DNA of 64,000 nt from Pseudomonas sp. BGr12 (GCF_030272895.1 NZ_JALRNF010000008.1:1-64000), one strand, 5' to 3'; positions 28,805 to 38,742 are shown, counted from the stretch's first letter. Translations and numbers: made by a program. Notes: generated by a model from the sequence alone, not told the origin.

Positions 28805-29002
28805 TTGCTGTACATCGACTACCCGGCCGACAACCACAAGCTGAGCTGGCAGGACATGCTCGCCTGGCTGCGCGAGAAGCGCTGGCAGAGCCTGGGCTTC
28901 GGCGGCTCGGTGTACCTGGTGTTGATGGCGCCCTTCCTCAATATCCTGATGATGCCGGCAGCGGTGGCCGGTGCGACCCTGTTCTGGGTACGCGAGCGCT
29001 GA
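28805..29002 (+). pseudogene. cysZ: Displaced native 3' end of cysZ
   Basis: These bases encode the last ~64 codons of CysZ in frame ([19 protein letters not shown] to [13 protein letters not shown]). There is no start region, and the sequence before 28807 shows no CysZ similarity. Codons differ from the intact copy mainly at third positions and in the [13 protein letters not shown] segment, so this is not a recent duplication. It is probably the original host end, cut off when the island integrated. Confidence 0.85.
28842..28873 (+). repeat. Right attachment core (attR) in the displaced cysZ end
   Basis: These 32 bases are identical to 22364-22395, in the same CysZ reading frame. Together they mark the direct repeat expected at the two ends of an integrase-driven island. 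Confidence 0.65.
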
Positions 29003-29004
29003 CC

Positions 29005-29946
29005 TCAGGCCAAGCTGTCGGCCGCTGACCTGATCAGCTCGATGGCCTGCCGCGCAATCGGCGACAGGCTACGCCCGGCATGACAGACAATCGCACTGGC
29101 AATGCTGCAGCCGCCGCCCGGAAGGGCTGGCTGCAGCAATGCCCCCGCATCGCAGAGGGCGCCACTGCGCAGATCCCCTTCAAGCCAGGTTCGCCAGGTA
29201 AACAAAAGCGCATCGCTGCCCAGGGTCGTGGCCCGCAACAGCTTCAAGTCGTTGCAGCCCAGGGCCAGTGGCGCGATCGTGCCTTCGGGCAAGTCCATCA
29301 GCTCACGCAATCGCGCGGGAGCTATGTCATCGAACAGCACCGAGCTCCAGGGATAGCTCAGCAACTGCTGGCGGGTCACCGGCGCCTGCTGCCGGATCAA
29401 CGGATGGTCGCCGCGGCAGAAGACCGAGGCCGGCACGCCAGGCAGCGGGGTGATGGCAAATCGCGGGTCGGACTTGAGTGACGGGTCACAGGTGTAGGCG
29501 ACGAAGAACTCGATCTGGTCCTGCTCCAGGCGCTGGACCAACTGGTTCCAGTGATTGACCTCGACCTTCATCACCAGCCCGGGAATACGCTTGCGCAGCG
29601 AGGTCAGCGCCTCCTCCAGGTAGAGGTTGGCCGCCATCATGCCTGCACCGAAGCTCAACTCGCCGCCATCGGCCTGGGCAATGTCGCGGGCCTCACCCAT
29701 CAACCGGGCGGCACAACCGAGCAATTCCCGCCCGCTTGCCAACAACTGCCGCCCCGCTGCCGTCAGCACGACCGAACGTGTGTCACGGTCGAACAGTCGC
29801 ACCCCGAGGTCGGCCTCCAGTGACTGAATGCTGCGGCTGAAGGCGGTCTGCGACAGATTGGCCCGCTCAGCCGCACGGGAGAAATGCAGCTCTTCGCTGA
29901 GCAGGATCAGGTGGCGAATTCGTTTCAGATCAATTGATTCAGGCAA
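29005..29946 (-). CDS. LysR-family regulator of the M20 amidohydrolase
   Basis: This 313-residue protein has a LysR HTH (about 7-66: LKRIRHLILLSEELHFSRAAERANLSQTAFSRSIQSLE) and a substrate-binding domain (about 92-300). It is divergent from the exported amidohydrolase across 151 bp and probably controls it. Its stop lies 2 nt from the displaced cysZ end, so this gene was the original neighbour of cysZ before the island entered. Confidence 0.88.
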   Translation of the reverse strand: MPESIDLKRIRHLILLSEELHFSRAAERANLSQTAFSRSIQSLEADLGVRLFDRDTRSVVLTAAGRQLLASGRELLGCAARLMGEARDIAQADGGELSFGAGMMAANLYLEEALTSLRKRIPGLVMKVEVNHWNQLVQRLEQDQIEFFVAYTCDPSLKSDPRFAITPLPGVPASVFCRGDHPLIRQQAPVTRQQLLSYPWSSVLFDDIAPARLRELMDLPEGTIAPLALGCNDLKLLRATTLGSDALLFTWRTWLEGDLRSGALCDAGALLQPALPGGGCSIASAIVCHAGRSLSPIARQAIELIRSAADSLA

Positions 29947-30097
29947 TGCATCAGTTCCTGATTATTTTTGCATTGGACGCACCAGGCATAGATACACAGA
30001 CTTGTTACAGGGTGCAACCTCGCCCCTCAGAACAACAACATTCAGCCTCCGCGCAGCTGCCCTGCTGTGTCCGGCTACCTGTAAAGGGACTTACGCC

Positions 30098-31438
30098 ATG
30101 TCTTTGCGTCTTCGCCAGCCGCTTCTTGCCCTCGCCTGCCTCGGCGCCCTGTCGGCCCATGCCGCGCCCACCGACCTGAAAACCCGGATCGATACCCTGG
30201 TGGAGCAGGACAACGCACAGATGATCGAGCTGTTCAAGCAGTTGCATCGCAACCCCGAACTGGCCTTCCAGGAGAAGGAAACCGCTGCCCAGGTAGCCAA
30301 GGCCCTGCAAGCGCAAGGCTTCGAGGTCAAGACCGCGATCGGCACCACCGGCGTGGCCGGTATCCTGCGCAACGGTCCGGGGCCTGTGGTGATGTACCGC
30401 GCCGACATGGATGCCCTGCCGATCAAGGAAGCCACTGGCCTGCCCTATGCGAGCAGCAAGGTCACGCCCTGGCTTGGCAACCCCGCCCAGCCGGTCATGC
30501 ACGCCTGTGGACACGATGCGCACACCACCTGGTTGATCGAGGTGGCCAAGGTCATGGCCCAGCTCAAGGACCAGTGGTCCGGCACCCTGGTGCTGGTCGC
30601 GCAACCGGCGGAGGAACTGCTCGAAGGCGCCACTGCCATGGTCGACAACGGCCTCTACGACTTCGTCCCCAAGCCGGATGTGCTGGTGGCTGCGCATGTT
30701 TCCCCGGTCTACCCGGCCGACAGCGTCGGCCTGCGCGAAGGGCCCCGGCTGGCCGGCACCGACCAGATCGACGTCGAACTGCCCGGTATCGGTGGCCATG
30801 GATCGACCCCGCATGTCACCAAGGATCCGGTGGTGATGGGCGCCATGGCCGTCCTGGGCTACCAGACCATCATCAGCCGCATGGTCGATCAGTCCAAGCC
30901 AGCGGTCCTCACCGTCGGCGCCTTCCAGGCCGGGGTCAACAACAACATCATCCCGGTGGGCGCCACGCTCAAACTGAACTTGCGCTGGTACGACGAGCAA
31001 GTGCGCGAGCGACTGATTGCCGGGATCAAATCGGTGACCCAGGGCGTGCTGGTGATGAATGACATGCCCGCCGACTACCAGGCGAAATACACCATGAAGG
31101 GGCATGCCACACCGGTGGTCAACGGCAAGGCGCAGACCGAGCTGGCCCAGGCCGCCCTGGTGCAGCAACTGGGGGCCGACAAGGTGTTGCCGGGCATGCC
31201 GCCGCTGATGGGCTCGGAAGACTTCCACATGCTGGCCAGCCCTTACCCGGGCACCCAAGTGCTGTTCATCGAGGTGGGATCGGGCAAGCCCGATGTCTAC
31301 AAGAACCTGGTGGAGAAGAAACAACTGCCGGCAGCGATGAACCACACACCCGGCTTCGTCGTCGAGCTGCCCGCCATCGCCACCGGCGTACGGGCAGTCA
31401 GCGCAACACTGACTGCCTTCTTCAAGACACCGCGCTGA
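30098..31438 (+). CDS. Exported M20 family amidohydrolase
   Basis: This 446-residue protein has a signal peptide (about 1-22, ending SAHAA) and the M20D motifs HRNPELAFQEKET, RADMDALPIKE, HACGHDAHT (metal ligands), QPAEE and GSEDFHM. It is close to HipO/IAA-amino acid hydrolase enzymes that cleave N-acyl amino acids, here in the periplasm. The ATG at 30098 begins the signal peptide. It is divergent from a LysR gene and ends 3 nt from the convergent chemoreceptor. The exact substrate cannot be told. Confidence 0.88.
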   Translation: MSLRLRQPLLALACLGALSAHAAPTDLKTRIDTLVEQDNAQMIELFKQLHRNPELAFQEKETAAQVAKALQAQGFEVKTAIGTTGVAGILRNGPGPVVMYRADMDALPIKEATGLPYASSKVTPWLGNPAQPVMHACGHDAHTTWLIEVAKVMAQLKDQWSGTLVLVAQPAEELLEGATAMVDNGLYDFVPKPDVLVAAHVSPVYPADSVGLREGPRLAGTDQIDVELPGIGGHGSTPHVTKDPVVMGAMAVLGYQTIISRMVDQSKPAVLTVGAFQAGVNNNIIPVGATLKLNLRWYDEQVRERLIAGIKSVTQGVLVMNDMPADYQAKYTMKGHATPVVNGKAQTELAQAALVQQLGADKVLPGMPPLMGSEDFHMLASPYPGTQVLFIEVGSGKPDVYKNLVEKKQLPAAMNHTPGFVVELPAIATGVRAVSATLTAFFKTPR

Positions 31439-31441
31439 ACG

Positions 31442-32761
31442 TCAGGCAGACAGCTGGCTGGAGAACTGCCCGACAGCATTCACCACCTTCTGCGCCCCTT
31501 CCTGGATCTCGACGATCACCGAGCCGGTCTGCCCCGCCAGGGCCAGGCCCTGCTCGGCCTGGCGCTTGCTGCTGTCGATGATATCCACCGCAGCCTTGGC
31601 CAGTTGTTCGTTCTGCTGCACCACCCGGGCGATTTCCTCGGTGGCGACGCTGGTGCGCGACGCGAGCTGGCGCACTTCGTCGGCGACCACGGCAAAGCCG
31701 CGGCCCTGCTCACCGGCCCGGGCCGCCTCGATGGCCGCGTTGAGCGCCAGCAGGTTGGTCTGGCCGGCGATGTCGCTGATGGTCTTGATGATCGAGCCGA
31801 TGACCTGGGACTGCTTGTCCAGTGCCTCGATGCCATTGGCCGCCTCCTGCATGCAGGATTCCAGGCCGCGCATCACCTCGACGGTCTGGGTCACGACATC
31901 GGTGGCCTTGCGCGCACTGTTGTCGGTTTCGACCGAGGTGGTGTAGGCAATATCGGCAGCCTCGGCCACGGCCACTTCCTGGTTGACCTGCTCGGTGATT
32001 ACCGTGGCGAACTTGACCACTTTGTAGAGCACGTCATGGGCATCGATGATCGGGTTGTACGACGCTTCCAGCCAGACCACACGACCATGGGCGTCAATGC
32101 GCTTGAAGCGCTCGGCAACGAACTCGCCACGGCGCAGCTTGTCCCAGAACGCCTGGTACGCGCTCGAGTGGGCCTCTTCCGGCTCGCAGAACATCCGGTG
32201 ATGCTTGCCGACCACCTGCTCCAGGCGATAATAGCCCATGGTCTGCAGGAAGCGGTCATTGGCGGTCAGCACCTCGCCTTGCAGGTTGAACTCGATCACC
32301 GCAGTCGAACGCATCAGCGCCTTGATCAGGCTCTCATGCTCGCGTGAACTTTCAATGGTGCGGGTCAGGTCGCTGGAATGCAGCGTGAAGTACTTGATGC
32401 GCCCGTCACTGTTCTTGACCGGCTGCAGGATCGAACGCAACCAGGCTTCATGGCCGTTACCGCGCAGCAGGCGGAACGCGCCATTAAGGTGCTCGCCACG
32501 GGTAATGGCGCCCTTCATGCGCTGGTAGAAATCCAGCTGTTTGACATGCGCCGGCACGATTTCTTCGATGTTGCGCCCGATCAGTTGATGGCTGCTGTAG
32601 AGCATTTCCTTTTCAAAATTACTGTTGACCGATTCGATGCGTCCCTGAGGGTCAAGCTGCAATACCAGCATCTCGCTGTCGAGACTGCTCTTGACCTGTT
32701 CCATGGACGAGAGCGCTTCACGCAACTGGAGGTTTTCTTGTTTCAGTTTGCTGTTGAACAT
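31442..32761 (-). CDS. Soluble PAS-PAS chemoreceptor, BdlA-like
   Basis: This 439-residue protein has no transmembrane helix. Two PAS domains (about 30-140 and 150-265) are followed by a short MCP signalling region containing the tip [23 protein letters not shown]. The C-terminal MCP arm stops soon after the tip, giving an asymmetric, shortened signalling hairpin. Size and layout match BdlA, a biofilm-dispersion regulator of P. aeruginosa, and Aer-like energy sensors. The ATG at 32761 has an AGGAG site; an in-frame start 21 codons earlier lacks one. Confidence 0.85.
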   Translation of the reverse strand: MFNSKLKQENLQLREALSSMEQVKSSLDSEMLVLQLDPQGRIESVNSNFEKEMLYSSHQLIGRNIEEIVPAHVKQLDFYQRMKGAITRGEHLNGAFRLLRGNGHEAWLRSILQPVKNSDGRIKYFTLHSSDLTRTIESSREHESLIKALMRSTAVIEFNLQGEVLTANDRFLQTMGYYRLEQVVGKHHRMFCEPEEAHSSAYQAFWDKLRRGEFVAERFKRIDAHGRVVWLEASYNPIIDAHDVLYKVVKFATVITEQVNQEVAVAEAADIAYTTSVETDNSARKATDVVTQTVEVMRGLESCMQEAANGIEALDKQSQVIGSIIKTISDIAGQTNLLALNAAIEAARAGEQGRGFAVVADEVRQLASRTSVATEEIARVVQQNEQLAKAAVDIIDSSKRQAEQGLALAGQTGSVIVEIQEGAQKVVNAVGQFSSQLSA

Positions 32762-32938
32762 CAACGCTCTCCTGGAGCGAAATCGGTCATTCGAATACTC
32801 CTGCATCGGCCGAATGCCCGTCATTCTTGAGCGGCTCGCTGGGAAATATTTGCCCGGAAAGCTGCCGGAAATCGGGAGTCACCGATCTGTCATATTTTCA
32901 TCACGGCGCCGCAATCCGCGCCGCTGAAACTGGCGTTC

Positions 32939-34147
32939 ATGAGCACAGCACGCCTGCATATCACCCTGGTCAGTGAAACCTTCCCACCGGAAATCAACGG
33001 CGTGGCCACCACCCTTGGCCGCCTGAGCGAAGGCCTGCGCCAGCGCGGTCACCAGGTCGAACTGGTGCGCCCTCGCCAGGAGGCGGATGGCACAAGCGCC
33101 GACGAGCTCCAACTGCTGTGCCGCGGCTGGCCGCTGCCGGGCTATCCGGGGCTGCAATGGGGACAGGTGTCGATGCACAAGCTGCTGCGGCGCTGGCGTC
33201 GGCAGCGCCCGGACGTGCTGTACATCGCCACCGAAGGCCCGCTGGGCCTGAGTGCCCTGCGCGCGGCAAGGCGCCTGGGCATCGCAGTGGTCAGCGGTTT
33301 TCACACCAATTTCCAGCAATACTCCAGCGAATACGGCCTGGGCCTACTGTCGCGCCTGCTCACCCATTACCTGCGCTGGTTCCACCGGCGTACCCACAGC
33401 ACCCTGGTGCCCAGCCCCAGCCAGTGCCTGGAACTGGAGCGACGCGGGTTCGACAACCTGGCGTTGATGGCCCGCGGCGTGGACAGCCAGCTGTTCAACC
33501 CGGGTAGACGCAACCAAGCCCTGCGCGAGCGCTGGGGCCTGGGGAACGACGACATCGCCCTGCTGCACGTCGGGCGCCTGGCGGCGGAAAAGAACCTCGG
33601 CCTGCTGCAACACTGCCTGGCGTCGGCGCAGCGCATTTATCCACAGCGGCGTATTCGCCTGATCGTGGTCGGCGACGGCCCTCAGCGCAGCGCCCTGCAA
33701 CAGCAACTGCCCCAGGCCGTCTTCTGCGGTGCCCAACGCGGTGAAGCGCTGGCCGAGCACTATGCCTCGGGGGACATCTTCCTGTTTCCCAGCCTGACCG
33801 AAACCTTCGGCAACGTGGTACTCGAAGCCCTGGCGTCAGGGCTCGGCGTGGTGGCCTATGACCAGGCCGCCGCCGCCCAGCACATCCGCCACGGACACAG
33901 TGGCGCCCTGGCAATGCCCGGCGATGCCGAGGCCTTCATCGATGCCTGTAACTGGTTGCTGGAAGACCCTGAAACCCTGCGCCGGGTACGCCTCAATGCC
34001 CGCCAGCATGCCAGCCGCCAGGGCTGGCCGATGATCGTCGAGCAGTTCGAACACCACCTGCGCGAGGCCTGTTGCCAGGACCACAACGTGCCCCGGCAAG
34101 CCGCGCCGCTGATGATCAAACCAGAGTCGTCAACGCATCGCGGCTGA
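32939..34147 (+). CDS. Group 1 (GT4) glycosyltransferase, mannosyltransferase-like
   Basis: This 402-residue GT-B enzyme begins with ETFPPEINGVATTLGRL, the acceptor-side signature of the GDP-mannose-dependent alpha-mannosyltransferase/SQDX-like group. Its donor site has VGRLAAEKN, VGDGPQR and the E-x7-E segment TETFGNVVLEALASG. The product probably glycosylates a lipid or polysaccharide. The last 32 nt overlap the convergent OYE gene, so the final residues (PESSTHRG) may be unconserved. Confidence 0.85.
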   Translation: MSTARLHITLVSETFPPEINGVATTLGRLSEGLRQRGHQVELVRPRQEADGTSADELQLLCRGWPLPGYPGLQWGQVSMHKLLRRWRRQRPDVLYIATEGPLGLSALRAARRLGIAVVSGFHTNFQQYSSEYGLGLLSRLLTHYLRWFHRRTHSTLVPSPSQCLELERRGFDNLALMARGVDSQLFNPGRRNQALRERWGLGNDDIALLHVGRLAAEKNLGLLQHCLASAQRIYPQRRIRLIVVGDGPQRSALQQQLPQAVFCGAQRGEALAEHYASGDIFLFPSLTETFGNVVLEALASGLGVVAYDQAAAAQHIRHGHSGALAMPGDAEAFIDACNWLLEDPETLRRVRLNARQHASRQGWPMIVEQFEHHLREACCQDHNVPRQAAPLMIKPESSTHRG

Positions 34148-35219
34148 ACGGCAGGATGTCCTGTTCACGGCCATCGCGGACTTTTGCCGCCCAATCCGGG
34201 TCAACCAGCAGCGCCCGTCCTACCGCAACCAGATCGAACTCATCATTGTTCAGGCGCGTCAGGAGGTTTTCCAGGCTGGCCGGTTGCGCCACCTTGTCCG
34301 TGACGACCATGAACTGCAGGAACTCACCATCCAGGCCGACACTGCCCACGGTGATGGTCGGTTTGCCGGTGAGCTGGCGGGTCCAGCCGGCCAGGTTCAG
34401 CTCGGAGCCTTCGAACTCCGGCTCCCAGAAGCGGCGGGTCGAGCAGTGGAAAATATCCACGCCGGCATCGGCCAGCGGCTGCAGGAACTCGCCCAGCGCC
34501 TGGGCACTGGTCACCAGCCGAGCGGTGTAATCCTGCTGTTTCCACTGGGAGAAACGGAAGATGATCGGGAAGTCCGGGCCCACCGCAGCGCGCACGGCCT
34601 GGACCAGCTCGATGGCAAAGCGTGAACGTGCGGCCAGGTCACCGCCGTACTCGTCCGTGCGCTGGTTGCTCGACGCCCAGAAGAACTGGTCGATCAGGTA
34701 ACCATGGGCGCCGTGGATCTCGACGCCGTCCATGCCGATGGCCTGGGCATCGCGAGCGGCCTGGGCGAAGGCGGCGATCACCTCGCGGATATCATCACGG
34801 CTCATGCCATGGACCAGCACCTGGCCATCCTTGATCCTCTCGCTCGGGCCATAGCCCGGCACGCTGGCGTCTGGCTCCACACCCAGGCGACGCACACTAC
34901 CCACATGCCAGAGCTGCGGCACGATGCGCCCGCCTTCGGCGTGCACGGCCTCCACCACCTGCTTCCAGCCGGCCAGCGCGTCCTCGCCATAAAAGCGCGG
35001 CACGTTCGGATAGCCATTGGCCGCCGGGTGGCCTACGGTGGTGCCTTCGGTGATGATCAGGCCGACGCCGGCAGCGGCACGGCGGCGGTAATACTCGACG
35101 ACCTGGGCATGAGGCACGCCACCCGGGCAGAAGGTGCGCGTCATGGGCGCCATGACCACACGGCTTGGCAATTGGAGGGCACCCAGCTGGAAGGGGGTGA
35201 ACAGTGCATTGGCGGACAT
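34116..35219 (-). CDS. NADH:flavin oxidoreductase, old yellow enzyme family
   Basis: This 367-residue TIM-barrel flavoprotein has the FMN-binding MAPMTR (about 23-28), substrate-binding HGAHGYLIDQFF (about 168-179) and phosphate-binding VGRALLVDP. These enzymes reduce activated alkenes with NAD(P)H. The closest overall type is the 2,4-dienoyl-CoA reductase-like branch without the Fe-S extension. Monocistronic; convergent with the glycosyltransferase. Confidence 0.88.
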   Translation of the reverse strand: MSANALFTPFQLGALQLPSRVVMAPMTRTFCPGGVPHAQVVEYYRRRAAAGVGLIITEGTTVGHPAANGYPNVPRFYGEDALAGWKQVVEAVHAEGGRIVPQLWHVGSVRRLGVEPDASVPGYGPSERIKDGQVLVHGMSRDDIREVIAAFAQAARDAQAIGMDGVEIHGAHGYLIDQFFWASSNQRTDEYGGDLAARSRFAIELVQAVRAAVGPDFPIIFRFSQWKQQDYTARLVTSAQALGEFLQPLADAGVDIFHCSTRRFWEPEFEGSELNLAGWTRQLTGKPTITVGSVGLDGEFLQFMVVTDKVAQPASLENLLTRLNNDEFDLVAVGRALLVDPDWAAKVRDGREQDILPFSRDALTTLV

Positions 35220-35321
35220 GTGGCGCTCCAGGGGAAGTAGGAATGCGCCTGAGGATAGGGTGAGCCGTTCGGGCAGCCCAGTACTATTGATCTGGGTGAT
35301 TTAACAGCATCGCGGGGCAAG

Positions 35322-35804
35322 TCAGCCCAGCGCTTTCTCGATAGCCTGAACTACCGCTGGATCATCCGGTGCGGTACGTGGCGCGAAGCGCGCCAGCACC
35401 CGGCCATCCTGGCCGACCAGGAATTTCTCGAAGTTCCAGGTGATATCGCCTGGAAACTCCGCCCCTTCGCCAGCCAACAGGCGGTACAGCGGATGGCGCT
35501 GCGGTCCGTTGACCTCCAGCTTGCTGCCGAGGGGGAAACTCACCCCGTAATTCAGACTGCAGAACGTGGCAATTTCTGCCTCGCTACCCGGCTCCTGCCC
35601 GGCAAACTGGTTGCACGGCAAGCCCAGGACGCTGAAGCCTTTGCCCTTGAACTGCTGATACAGGTTTTCCAGCGCTGCGTACTGCGGGGTCAGACCACAC
35701 TTGGAGGCGACATTGACCACCAGCACCACCTGGCCCTTGAACGGCGCCAACGACAAGTCCTTGCCATCCAGAGCCTGTAACTTCAGGTCGTGAAATGCAC
35801 TCAT
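35322..35804 (-). CDS. Glutathione/thioredoxin peroxidase (GPx family)
   Basis: This 160-residue enzyme has the GPx tetrad: Cys36 in NVASKCGLTPQY, Gln in LPCNQFAGQEPGS, Trp-Asn in ITWNFEKFLV. It has Cys36, a second Cys in LPCNQF and a third in ATFCSLNYG, the usual set for a thioredoxin-dependent Cys-GPx (BtuE/Gpx-like). It reduces peroxides in the cytoplasm. A half REP lies just downstream at about 35309-35320. Confidence 0.93.
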   Translation of the reverse strand: MSAFHDLKLQALDGKDLSLAPFKGQVVLVVNVASKCGLTPQYAALENLYQQFKGKGFSVLGLPCNQFAGQEPGSEAEIATFCSLNYGVSFPLGSKLEVNGPQRHPLYRLLAGEGAEFPGDITWNFEKFLVGQDGRVLARFAPRTAPDDPAVVQAIEKALG

Positions 35805-35960
35805 GACGTACTCCCCTCTCCAGATCCCGGTTGCCGCTGCGAGCTGTGTTCGAGTATCACCAGCCCATTAAAAAGGCGCCCAGCCAAGCCGTCTTCCCCT
35901 GCAGGAGAGCGACGATCTTGCCCGGGCGCCTTCGCGACTTTCTGAGCTTAGCGCAGAAAA

Positions 35961-36446
35961 TCAGTGGTGATGGCCACCTTCGCCATGAACATGGCCATGA
36001 GCCACTTCTTCTTCGCTGGCGTCACGGATGTTGACGACCTTGACCTTGAAGTTCAGGCGCTGGCCAGCCAGCGGGTGGTTGCCGTCGACGGTGACGTCGT
36101 CGCCGTCCAGGTCACGGATGGTAACGATCTGCATCTGGCCATCGGGCGCGGAGGCGTGGAACTGCATGCCCACTTCCAGCTCGTCGACACCTTCGAACAT
36201 GCTGCGGTTCAGGGTGCTGACCAGTTCGGCCAGGTATTCGCCGTAGGCGTCTTCCGGCTCGATGGCAACGGTCAGTTCGTCACCGGCAGCTTTGCCTTCC
36301 AGGGCTTTTTCCAGGCCCGGGATGATGTTGCCTGCGCCGTGCAGGTAAACCAGCGGAGCGCCGCCGGCGGAGCTGTCGATGACCTCACCAGCGTCGTTGG
36401 TCAGGGTATAGTCGATGGAGACAGCCTTGTTGGCGGCGATCAGCAT
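35961..36446 (-). CDS. slyD: FKBP-type peptidyl-prolyl isomerase SlyD
   Basis: This 161-residue protein has the SlyD layout: split FKBP fold (DYTLTNDAGEVIDSS, YLHGAGNIIPGLEKALEG) with the inserted IF chaperone domain (about 70-130), and a His-rich metal-binding tail (HGHVHGEGGHHH). It assists folding and handles nickel. The ATG at 36446 is the family start (MLIAANK). The 197 bp upstream are shared with divergent pta. Confidence 0.93.
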   Translation of the reverse strand: MLIAANKAVSIDYTLTNDAGEVIDSSAGGAPLVYLHGAGNIIPGLEKALEGKAAGDELTVAIEPEDAYGEYLAELVSTLNRSMFEGVDELEVGMQFHASAPDGQMQIVTIRDLDGDDVTVDGNHPLAGQRLNFKVKVVNIRDASEEEVAHGHVHGEGGHHH

Positions 36447-36643
36447 GGGGCGAGACCTTTTGCATAAGAATGTAGAGCCCACAAGTGTAACCAACGCATC
36501 GCCCGAAAGCGAACGCAACCCGGACAAACGGGACAGACCGCTCCCACAATAAGGCCATTGCACGCTGCCACATGCGTAGAAGGTGCCGATAGCGATACCC
36601 TTGGCAATTGATTCTTTTGCACAGTGTTTTTCGAGAAGCTCGC

Positions 36644-38740
36644 ATGCAGACATTTTTCATCGCGCCGACCGACTTCGGTGTCGGCCTGACCTCCATCAGC
36701 CTGGGCCTGGTACGCACCCTTGAGCGCGCCGGGCTGAAAGTCGGCTTCTTCAAGCCGATTGCCCAACCGCACCCCGGCGACACCGGCCCGGAGCGCTCCA
36801 CCGAACTGGTCGCCCGTACCCACGGTCTCAAGCCGCCACAACCGCTGAGCCTGGCCCATGTCGAGCGCATGCTCGGTGACGGCCAGCTGGATGAACTGCT
36901 CGAAGAAATCATCACCCTGTACCAGCAAGCCTGCGTCGGCAAGGACGTGGTAGTGGTCGAAGGCATGGTCCCGACCCGCCACGCCAGCTACGCGGCGCGG
37001 GTCAACCTGCACCTGGCCAAGAGCCTGGACGCCGAGGTGATCCTGGTCTCGGCACCGGAAAACGAAGTGCTCACCGAGCTCTCCGGGCGGGTCGAACTGC
37101 AGGCGCAGCTGTTCGGCGGGCCGAAGGACCCGAAAGTGCTCGGGGTGATCCTCAACAAGGTACGCGCCGACGAGAGCATGGGTACCTTCGCCGAGCGCCT
37201 GAAGGAGCACTCGCCGCTGCTGCGCGGTGGCGACTTCCGTCTGCTCGGCTGCATTCCCTACCAGGCCGACCTCAACGCCCCGCGTACCCGCGATGTAGCC
37301 GAGCTGCTCGGTGCCCAGGTGCTCAACGCCGGCGACTACGAACAGCGGCGCATGAACAAGATCATCATCTGCGCCCGCACCGTGGCCAACACCGTGCCGC
37401 TGCTCAAGCCCGGCACCCTGGTGGTGACCCCGGGCGACCGCGACGACATCATCCTCGCCGTGAGCCTCGCGGCGATCAACGGCGTGCCGCTGGCCGGCCT
37501 GCTGCTGACCAGCGACAGCAAACCCGATCCGCGCATCCTCGAACTGTGCCAGGGCGCACTGCTGGCCGGCCTGCCGATCCTCTCGGTAAGCACCGGCTCC
37601 TACGACACCGCCAACCAGTTGAACCAGCTGAACAAGGAAATCCCGGTGGATGACCGCGAACGCGCGGAGATCATCACCGATTTCGTCGCCAGCTACCTGG
37701 ATGCCGACTGGCTGCACCAGCGTTGTGGCACCCCGCGCGAATTACGCCTGTCGCCGGCGGTGTTCCGCTATCAGTTGATCCAGCGGGCCCAGCAGGCCAA
37801 CAAGCGCATCGTCCTGCCCGAGGGCGCCGAGCCCATGACCGTTCAGGCCGCCGCCATCTGTCAGGCCCGCGGCATTGCTCGCTGCGTGTTGCTGGCCAAG
37901 CCCGAAGACGTCCAGGCCGTGGCCCGGGCCCAGGGCATCAGCCTGCCCGAAGGCCTGGAAATCCTCGATCCGGACCTGATCCGCGAGCGCTATGTCGAGC
38001 CGATGGTCAGCCTGCGCAAGAGCAAGAGCCTGAACGCACCGATGGCCGAACAACAACTGGAAGACCCGGTGGTGATCGGCACCATGATGCTGGCCCTGGA
38101 CGAGGTCGATGGCCTGGTCTCGGGCCTGGTGCACTCCACTGCCAACACCATCCGTCCGGCCCTGCAGCTGATCAAGACCGCGCCGGGTTGCAGCCTGGTG
38201 TCCTCGGTGTTTTTCATGCTGTTCCCCGAGCAGGTGCTGGTGTACGGCGACTGCGTGATGAACCCCCACCCCACCGCCAGCGAACTGGCGGAAATCGCCC
38301 TGCAGAGCGCCGACTCCGCCGAAGCCTTCGGCATTGCCCCGCGGGTGGCGATGATCAGCTACTCCAGCGGTGATTCGGCCAGTGGCGAGGAAGTGGAGAA
38401 AGTCCGCGAAGCCACCCTGCTGGCCCAGGAAACCCAGCGCAGCCTGCAGATCGACGGCCCGCTGCAGTACGACACCGCGGCCAACCTCGACATCGCCCGG
38501 CAACTGGCGCCCAACAGCCCGGTGGCCGGTCGTGCCACGGTGTTCGTGTTCCCCGATCTGAATACCGGCAACACCACCCACAAGGCCGTGCAGCGCAGCG
38601 CCGACTGCGTGAGCCTGGGCCCGATGCTGCAAGGCCTGCGCAAACCGGTCAACGACCTGCCACGTGGTGCCCAGGTCGACGATATCGTCTACACCATCGC
38701 CCTGACCGCGATTCAGGCCAACCGCTCACTGGATAGTTGA
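36644..38740 (+). CDS. pta: Phosphate acetyltransferase, long form
   Basis: This 698-residue enzyme has an N-terminal BioD/P-loop-like domain (about 1-210), a DRTGG regulatory domain (about 220-330) and a C-terminal PTA_PTB catalytic domain (about 375-695, with VLPEGAEPMT and NPHPTASELAEIALQSADSAEAFG). It interconverts acetyl-CoA and acetyl phosphate. No ackA is adjacent. The ATG at 36644 (MQTFFIAPTDFG) is the family start. The next gene begins 3 nt after the stop. Confidence 0.95.
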   Translation: MQTFFIAPTDFGVGLTSISLGLVRTLERAGLKVGFFKPIAQPHPGDTGPERSTELVARTHGLKPPQPLSLAHVERMLGDGQLDELLEEIITLYQQACVGKDVVVVEGMVPTRHASYAARVNLHLAKSLDAEVILVSAPENEVLTELSGRVELQAQLFGGPKDPKVLGVILNKVRADESMGTFAERLKEHSPLLRGGDFRLLGCIPYQADLNAPRTRDVAELLGAQVLNAGDYEQRRMNKIIICARTVANTVPLLKPGTLVVTPGDRDDIILAVSLAAINGVPLAGLLLTSDSKPDPRILELCQGALLAGLPILSVSTGSYDTANQLNQLNKEIPVDDRERAEIITDFVASYLDADWLHQRCGTPRELRLSPAVFRYQLIQRAQQANKRIVLPEGAEPMTVQAAAICQARGIARCVLLAKPEDVQAVARAQGISLPEGLEILDPDLIRERYVEPMVSLRKSKSLNAPMAEQQLEDPVVIGTMMLALDEVDGLVSGLVHSTANTIRPALQLIKTAPGCSLVSSVFFMLFPEQVLVYGDCVMNPHPTASELAEIALQSADSAEAFGIAPRVAMISYSSGDSASGEEVEKVREATLLAQETQRSLQIDGPLQYDTAANLDIARQLAPNSPVAGRATVFVFPDLNTGNTTHKAVQRSADCVSLGPMLQGLRKPVNDLPRGAQVDDIVYTIALTAIQANRSLDS

Positions 38741-38742
38741 AC

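Larger units (their letters stand above)
22396..28841. mobile_element. Genomic island integrated in cysZ (integrase-decayed, carries an RM system)
   Basis: About 6.4 kb lie between the two copies of the cysZ 3' end. It starts with an integrase gene pointing inward 54 nt after the cysZ stop, the normal layout of integrase-driven islands. It contains recombinase, XRE regulator, restriction-modification and unknown genes of visibly lower GC than the backbone, especially from about 25.6 to 28.5 kb. Inverted-repeat arms sit near both ends. The integrase lacks its C-terminal catalytic half, so the element is probably no longer self-mobile. Exact ends depend on the crossover within the 32-bp core. 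Confidence 0.8.
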
